Origin: an uncultured Alphaproteobacteria bacterium
GTDB lineage: Bacteria > Pseudomonadota > Alphaproteobacteria > UBA11222
Assembly: GCA_937888955.1 (NCBI GenBank)
Contig: CALAQW010000141.1
Location: 1-40,439 of the forward strand
Length of the DNA: 40,439 nucleotides
Reading direction: 5' to 3'
The notes under the pieces were generated by a model, which worked only from the letters and a program-made list of their open reading frames with translations, did not search any database and had not been told where the DNA came from. A program made the position numbers and the translations under genes. Each line of letters begins with the position of its first letter. Position 1 is the first letter of the stretch. Below are positions 35,508 to 40,439 of the stretch, in pieces.

Positions 35508-36029
35508 ATGATGGCTGAAATAGCGATCGTCCAAGGGGATATTACCCGTCTTGCGGTTGATGCGATTGTCAATGCGGCGAATGAAACCTTGCTGGGCGGT
35601 GGCGGTGTGGATGGGGCCATCCATCGCGCCGCGGGGCCGCAATTGCTGGCCGAATGCCGCAGCCTTGGCGGTTGCCCGACCGGGCAGGCAAAGCGGACGG
35701 CCGCCTATGATCTGCCGGCGACATATATCTTCCATACGGTCGGGCCGGTCTGGCGCGGCGGCATGGCGGGCGAGGCCGAGCTGCTTGCGCGTTGCTACCG
35801 TTCCTGCTTCGATCTGGCTGTGGAATCGGCGATCGGGTCGATGGCCTTCCCCGCGATCAGCACCGGGGTCTATGGGTTTCCGGCGGATCAGGCAGCAATG
35901 ATTGCCCGGCGCGAGACAGAGGGCGCATTGGATCGCGGTCTGCCGGATTTGCAAAAAATTTTGTTTGTTGGCTTTGATGTAACTGCTGAACAAATACTTT
36001 TGAAAGCCTTTGCCCCTATTCTGGGCTAG
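35508..36029 (+). CDS. Macrodomain protein (O-acetyl-ADP-ribose deacetylase type)
   Basis: The 173-residue protein is a single macrodomain of the MacroD/YmdB type, which removes acetyl or ADP-ribose groups from ADP-ribose derivatives. Diagnostic segments are [35 protein letters not shown] and the GVYGFP in [15 protein letters not shown], all lining the ADP-ribose pocket. Usual length. The ATG at 35508 follows AAAGAAAAAGG; the next codon is also ATG. An upstream in-frame extension overlaps nothing but reads as non-coding and is rejected. comM ends 55 bases before it; a PAS_5 gene starts 67 bases after it, so the three may share a transcript. Confidence 0.93.
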   Translation: MMAEIAIVQGDITRLAVDAIVNAANETLLGGGGVDGAIHRAAGPQLLAECRSLGGCPTGQAKRTAAYDLPATYIFHTVGPVWRGGMAGEAELLARCYRSCFDLAVESAIGSMAFPAISTGVYGFPADQAAMIARRETEGALDRGLPDLQKILFVGFDVTAEQILLKAFAPILG

Positions 36030-36096
36030 AATTCAGGATGTCCGGATTAATTGCCGGGCACAAAATCAGATAGTCAGACCTCGTCTGGGGGAAAAG

Positions 36097-36666
36097 ATGG
36101 CCGGTCCGGAACGATTTGAAACGCGAAAACTGCTGGTCTATTGGAAGCGAATCCGTGGCGGTAAACGGTTTCCCTGTTCCGCTGATATCGACCGGACCGA
36201 ACTTGCGCTGTTCGAACCGAATATGTTCGAACTCAAGATCGTCGATCCCAAAACGGTCATGGTCATGCATGTGGGCGACACATTGATCGCGCGTATGGGC
36301 GGGCTTGATCTGCGCGGGCAAAACCTGTTCGAGATATTCGATGCGGCGCGCGTTTCTGAAATGTGGCGGCGGTTTCAACTGATGTTCGATATCGCCTGTG
36401 CGTTATGCACCCATAACGAGGTGCCGACCCCGGAAGGCGATGATCTGCGCGCCGAGACCCTGTTTCTGCCGGTTGTTGACGGTCCTGACCAGGCGCGCAG
36501 CATATTCGGGACGATCTACTATGCGCATGGGCCTGACAGCCGCAATGTCGAGCTGCAGGATCCGGCCATGGTATTCCGGGCGGAAACCTTTCTCGAGGTG
36601 GGCAATGGCTATGCCATTGCCCTGGATGGTTCGGATATTTCGCGGCTACGCCGATCAACGGCGTGA
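36097..36666 (+). CDS. PAS_5 family protein
   Basis: The 189-residue product shows the alphaproteobacterial PAS_5 pattern. An N-terminal LLVYWKRIRGGKRFPCSADI is followed by the FELKIVDPKTVMVMHVGDTL core, then LRGQNLFEIFDAARVSEMWRRF, here quoted in parts as LRGQNLFEIFD and MWRRFQLMFD. PAS domains sense ligands or mediate protein contacts; this family has no attached output domain and its role is not known. The ATG at 36097 follows GGGGGAAAAG. Its 3' end overlaps that of convergent maeB by 12 bases. Confidence 0.82.
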   Translation: MAGPERFETRKLLVYWKRIRGGKRFPCSADIDRTELALFEPNMFELKIVDPKTVMVMHVGDTLIARMGGLDLRGQNLFEIFDAARVSEMWRRFQLMFDIACALCTHNEVPTPEGDDLRAETLFLPVVDGPDQARSIFGTIYYAHGPDSRNVELQDPAMVFRAETFLEVGNGYAIALDGSDISRLRRSTA

Positions 36667-38946
36667 CAGATCGAACGCCGCCAGCGCCGCCATATTCACG
36701 ATTTCCGACACGGTCGCGCCAATCGGTGCGATTTGAACCGGCCGTTCGAGCCCGATCAGGAAGGGCCCGACGACGGAGCCGCCGCCCAATTCCTCCACCA
36801 TGCGCGTGCTGATGCTCGCCGAATGGATGGCCGGCATGATCAGGACATTGGCCGGCGCCGTCAGACGGCAGAACGGGTAGAGTTTCATCAGATCCGGATT
36901 GAGCGCGACATCGGCGGCGATGTCGCCATCGAATTCGAAATCGACCTTGCGACGCTCCAGGATCGCGACCGCCTCGCGCTGGGTATCGGATCGTTCGGTT
37001 GCCGGATTGCCGAAAGTCGAGGAAGCAAGCAGCGCTACCCGTGGCTCATGTCCCATACGGCGCACAACAGCCGCTGTCTGTTCGGCGATATCGGCAAGTT
37101 CGACCGCCGTCGGCATTTCATGCACCGTCGTGTCGGCGACGAACACCGTATGGCCGCGCGCGATCAGCAGGCTCACCCCGATCAGCCGATGCCCGGTTTG
37201 CGTATTGATCGCCCGCTCCACATCCTGCAGCGCGACCGCATAATTGCGGGTGACGCCGGTCACCATGCAATCGGCATCGCCGCAGGCAACCATGGCCGCG
37301 CCGAACACATTGCGGTCAAAGGTGACAAGCCGCGTACAGTCGCGGATCAGAAAGCCTTTGCGTTGCAGCCTTTCATACAGGAAATCGCGATAACGCCGGG
37401 TCGCCGTGGATTCGCGTGGATTGTGGATTTCCAGCTCCTCATTCGGATCAAGCCCGATTGACGCCAGGGTGGCGCGAATTTTTTCTTCCAGCCCGATCAG
37501 GATCGGCAATCCATAGCCGCTGTTGCGGTAGGACAGGGCGGCGCGGATCACCTGCTCCTCCTCGCCTTCGGCGAATACCATGCGCTTGGGATTGGCACGC
37601 ACATACTCATAGACAATGCGCAATGTGTCGGCCATCGGATCAAGCCGCGCGCGCAGCTGATGCTGATAGGCATCCATATCGATGATCGGCTTGCGCGCCA
37701 CCCCGCTATCCATCGCGGCCTTGGCGACGGCGGGCGGAACATGGCTGATCAGCCGCGGATCGAACGGCACAGGAATAATATATTTCGGCCCGTATTTCGG
37801 CCGTTCCCCGGCGTAGGCAGCGGCGACTTCGTCGGGCACATCCTCACGCGCCAGCTCGGCCAGCGCTTCGGCGGCGGCGATTTTCATCGCGTCATTGATT
37901 GTGGTGGCACGCACATCAAGTGCGCCGCGGAAAATATAGGGGAACCCAAGCACGTTATTGACCTGATTGGGGTAATCGGACCGTCCCGTCGCGATGATCG
38001 CATCCTCGCGAATGGCATCGACCGTTTCGGGCAGGATCTCCGGGTCGGGATTGGCCATCGCGAAAATCACCGGATTATCCGCCATTGCGCGCACCATTTT
38101 CTCGGTCACCGCGCCTTTGACCGACAGGCCCAGAAAGACATCGGCACCGACCATCGCATCTTCCAGGCTGCGTGCCTCGGTTTCGACCGCATGCGCCGAT
38201 TTCCATTGATTCATGCCGTCCTTGCGGCCCTGATAGACGACGCCTTTCGAGTCGCACAGGATCGCATTATTGTGCGGCAGCCCCATCGCCTTGATCAGCT
38301 CCAGACAGGCAATACCCGCCGCGCCCGCGCCATTCACCACCACCGTCACATCCGCGATATCCTTGTTCGCCAGATGCAGCGCATTGATCAAGGCGGCAGC
38401 CGAGATGATCGCGGTGCCATGCTGATCATCATGGAAAACCGGAATATCCATCAGCTCGCGCAGCCGTTGTTCGATGATGAAGCAATCGGGCGCCTTGATA
38501 TCTTCAAGGTTGATGCCGCCAAAGCTCGGCCCCAGATAGCGCACGCCGGCGATGAATTCATCCGTGTCGGATGTATCGAGTTCGAGATCGATCGAATCCA
38601 CATCGGCGAACCGCTTGAACAGAACCGCCTTGCCCTCCATCACGGGTTTGGAGGCAAGCGCGCCAAGATCGCCAAGCCCCAAGATCGCCGTGCCGTTGGA
38701 GATGACAGCAACCAGATTGCCTTTGGCGGTATAGTCATAGGCCAGCGTCGGATCTTCCGCGATGGCGCGTACCGGAACCGCGACGCCCGGCGAATAGGCA
38801 AGCGACAGATCGCGTTGGGTGGCAAGCGGCTTGGTCGCGACGATTTCAATCTTGCCGGGCCGGTTGTCGGTATGAAAAAGCAGCGCTTCCTCGTCGGTGA
38901 ATTGCGGTCTGCTGGCCTTTTCTTTTTTCTTGTCGCGGCTTGTCAT
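36655..38946 (-). CDS. maeB: NADP-dependent malic enzyme fused to phosphotransacetylase-like domain
   Basis: MaeB decarboxylates malate to pyruvate with NADP+. The 763-residue protein has the malic enzyme domain at about 1-430: [47 protein letters not shown] and [16 protein letters not shown]. The C-terminal half is a phosphate acetyl/butyryltransferase-like domain (from about 440, [16 protein letters not shown]), thought to be regulatory and to bind acetyl-CoA rather than catalytic. Such fusions are typical of proteobacterial MaeB. AGGAATTTCG precedes the ATG. It is divergent from mutS across 217 bases and converges with the PAS_5 gene, overlapping it by 12 bases. Confidence 0.95.
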   Translation of the reverse strand: MTSRDKKKEKASRPQFTDEEALLFHTDNRPGKIEIVATKPLATQRDLSLAYSPGVAVPVRAIAEDPTLAYDYTAKGNLVAVISNGTAILGLGDLGALASKPVMEGKAVLFKRFADVDSIDLELDTSDTDEFIAGVRYLGPSFGGINLEDIKAPDCFIIEQRLRELMDIPVFHDDQHGTAIISAAALINALHLANKDIADVTVVVNGAGAAGIACLELIKAMGLPHNNAILCDSKGVVYQGRKDGMNQWKSAHAVETEARSLEDAMVGADVFLGLSVKGAVTEKMVRAMADNPVIFAMANPDPEILPETVDAIREDAIIATGRSDYPNQVNNVLGFPYIFRGALDVRATTINDAMKIAAAEALAELAREDVPDEVAAAYAGERPKYGPKYIIPVPFDPRLISHVPPAVAKAAMDSGVARKPIIDMDAYQHQLRARLDPMADTLRIVYEYVRANPKRMVFAEGEEEQVIRAALSYRNSGYGLPILIGLEEKIRATLASIGLDPNEELEIHNPRESTATRRYRDFLYERLQRKGFLIRDCTRLVTFDRNVFGAAMVACGDADCMVTGVTRNYAVALQDVERAINTQTGHRLIGVSLLIARGHTVFVADTTVHEMPTAVELADIAEQTAAVVRRMGHEPRVALLASSTFGNPATERSDTQREAVAILERRKVDFEFDGDIAADVALNPDLMKLYPFCRLTAPANVLIMPAIHSASISTRMVEELGGGSVVGPFLIGLERPVQIAPIGATVSEIVNMAALAAFDLSRR

Positions 38947-39163
38947 CGAAATTCCTAAGGCGTTGAAGGTCCTGTTCGGCGAAGGCGGGTACTCACGATG
39001 ACGGAATGGCCCGCTTCGGCTCTAGTGCGATTTGATGAATTTGTAAGGGATTGCGCGGCTTTCCGCCACCGCAAATATCCCGGCACCGTGTGTGATTGAC
39101 ATGGTTTGCCGATGTCGCAGCAAATCCACGGGCTTTATGTTAGGTTGGCCCGACCGATAATCT

Positions 39164-40439
39164 GTGACCGCCGAAAACAAAACTGTGACTGTGAAAAGCC
39201 GACCGACCGACGCGCCAACCCCGATGATGGCGCAATATCTGTCCATCAAGGATCAGCATAAGGATTATCTTCTGTTCTACCGGATGGGAGATTTTTACGA
39301 GCTGTTTTTTGACGATGCGGTGCAGGCGGCCAAGGCGCTCGATATCGCGCTCACAAAGCGGGGTAAGCATCTGGGGGACGATATCCCGATGTGCGGTGTG
39401 CCGGTTCATGCCGCGGAAGGCTATCTCGCGAAATTGCAGGAAAAGGGGTTCAAGGTCGCGGTCTGCGAACAGACCGAAGACCCCGCCGAGGCAAAAAAGC
39501 GCGGATCAAAAGCCGTCGTGCAGCGCGAGGTGGTGCGGCTTGTCACCGGCGGCACCCTGACCGAGGACAATCTGCTTGATTCGCGGCGGCATAATTATCT
39601 TGCGGCGATCGGTGCGACGGGGGCCGGCGCGCGCGACTGGGCGCTTGCCTGGTGCGATATCTCGACCGGGGCGTTTGCCGTGACGGCCCTGCCAGCGGCT
39701 CACCTGTCAGCGGAGCTTGCGCGGCTTGAGCCCGGTGAGTTGCTGTTATCGGAGAAACTGGCGGACAGGGCAGCGCTTCAGCCGCTCATTGCGGAAATGC
39801 CGGCGGCTGTCACCTGGCTGCCGGCCAGCCATTTCGACAGCGCGGCGGGGGAGCGGACGCTGAAGCGGTTGTTCGCGGTCGGCGCGCTGGAAGGCTTTGG
39901 CAATTTCGGGCGCGCCGAGCTTGCCGCCTGCGGTGCGGTGATCGGCTATATCGAGCTCACGCAAAAGGGCCGGCTGCCCATGCTGCGCCCGCCGCAGCGA
40001 CAGCCCGATGGCGCGATCATGGCGATCGATGCCGCCACGCGCCGCAGCCTCGAACTCACGCAGACCCTGGCGGGCGAGCGCAAGGGCAGCCTGCTTGCCG
40101 CCATTGACCGGACGGTGACCGGCGCGGGTGCGCGGATGCTGGGGGAATGGCTTGCCGGTCCGCTCAATGATAGCGGGCAGATCAACCGGCGGCAGGATGT
40201 CGTGCAATATTTCGTCAATGACCCGCAATTATGCGACGCGATCCGGCGGGCATTGCGGCAATGCCCCGATCTGGAACGGGCCTTGGCGCGGCTGTCGCTT
40301 GGCCGTGGCGGGCCGCGTGATCTGCTCGCGGTATGTACGGCGATGCGGCAGGCAGCCGCGATCCGCGACTTGCTGGGCACGCATCCCGCCGATCTGGTCG
40401 GTGTTCCGGACATATTGGCGCCGCTTTGTATTGTAATGG
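39164..40439 (+). CDS. mutS: DNA mismatch repair protein MutS, 5' part (cut by window edge)
   Basis: The frame runs from GTG at 39164 to the right edge with no stop, giving 425 residues of the usual 880 or so. The mismatch-recognition domain is clear: [20 protein letters not shown], then [15 protein letters not shown] with the phenylalanine-x-glutamate intercalation motif, [13 protein letters not shown] and [15 protein letters not shown]. The connector and first part of the lever domains follow ([32 protein letters not shown]). The ATPase domain lies outside the window. An in-frame stop at 39158-39160 makes GTG 39164 the first possible start; GTG 39185, GTG 39191 and ATG 39224 are alternatives. 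No strong ribosome-binding site is seen. maeB next to mutS is common in the class. Confidence 0.93.
   Translation, partial: MTAENKTVTVKSRPTDAPTPMMAQYLSIKDQHKDYLLFYRMGDFYELFFDDAVQAAKALDIALTKRGKHLGDDIPMCGVPVHAAEGYLAKLQEKGFKVAVCEQTEDPAEAKKRGSKAVVQREVVRLVTGGTLTEDNLLDSRRHNYLAAIGATGAGARDWALAWCDISTGAFAVTALPAAHLSAELARLEPGELLLSEKLADRAALQPLIAEMPAAVTWLPASHFDSAAGERTLKRLFAVGALEGFGNFGRAELAACGAVIGYIELTQKGRLPMLRPPQRQPDGAIMAIDAATRRSLELTQTLAGERKGSLLAAIDRTVTGAGARMLGEWLAGPLNDSGQINRRQDVVQYFVNDPQLCDAIRRALRQCPDLERALARLSLGRGGPRDLLAVCTAMRQAAAIRDLLGTHPADLVGVPDILAPLCIVM

Noticed and set aside
37660-38958. Open frame of 432 codons antisense to maeB
   Set aside because: Shadow of a GC-rich gene; composition is arginine-, histidine- and isoleucine-rich without any motif.
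39164-40439. mutS as a truncated or broken gene
   Set aside because: The frame is open and conserved up to the window edge; it is cut only by the window.
1-40439. CRISPR array, insertion sequences or prophage
   Set aside because: No repeat-spacer pattern, transposase, integrase or phage structural gene was seen on either strand.

Overview
The window is a stretch of chromosome from an alphaproteobacterium with moderately high GC. The gene set and order support this: hemE-hemH-hemJ-rho, mnmE-mnmG-rsmG-parA-parB, and a run of DUF3576 lipoprotein, leuS, lptE and holA. Families largely confined to Alphaproteobacteria also occur (Tim44-like/TimA, DUF6489, DUF3576, PAS_5, a malic enzyme fused to a phosphotransacetylase-like domain). 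The order or family cannot be fixed from sequence alone; a Rhodospirillales-like lineage is a guess. I see no tRNA, rRNA, insertion sequence, prophage or CRISPR array.

Layout. (1) 1-5255, minus strand: a tightly overlapping array reads tim44-like, mltA, lutA, lutB, lutC, then a Smr-domain gene cut by the left edge. (2) 5562-6648, plus strand: fxsA and secB. (3) 6673-10400, minus strand: ppsR, maf, aroE, coaE, dnaQ, overlapping or nearly so. (4) 10401-10867: an AT-rich gap with one perfect and several one-mismatch DnaA boxes, lying at the divergence of ppsR and hemE. This is the best candidate for the chromosomal origin. (5) 10868-14940, plus strand: the late haem genes hemE, hemH, hemJ, then rho with a clear intrinsic terminator. 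(6) 15098-19127, minus strand: a DUF4344 metallopeptidase, a dienelactone hydrolase and a YyaL-type thioredoxin-domain protein, interrupting the common rho-mnmE neighbourhood. (7) 19286-25528, plus strand: DUF6489, mnmE, mnmG, rsmG, parA, parB, with two perfect parS sites, one of them inside the parA coding sequence. (8) 25562-30481, minus strand: DUF3576 lipoprotein, leuS, lptE, holA. (9) 30949-36666: a porin, a sulfotransferase, a VOC protein (minus strand), comM, a macrodomain protein and a PAS_5 protein; this is the most accessory-looking part. (10) 36655-40439: maeB (minus strand) and the 5' part of mutS (plus strand), divergent.

How the genes work together. The centre is an origin and segregation neighbourhood: oriC candidate, parABS, and replication and repair genes (dnaQ, holA, mutS), with tRNA U34 modification (mnmE/mnmG) and 16S rRNA methylation (rsmG). 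The left flank adds envelope maintenance (mltA, tim44-like) coupled to L-lactate oxidation (lutABC). No strikingly new system is obvious. The most worthwhile leads are the oriC candidate, the parS placement, a change in coding-strand G/C composition at rsmG/parA, operator-like palindromes before rho and before the DUF3576 gene, and the block inserted between rho and mnmE.
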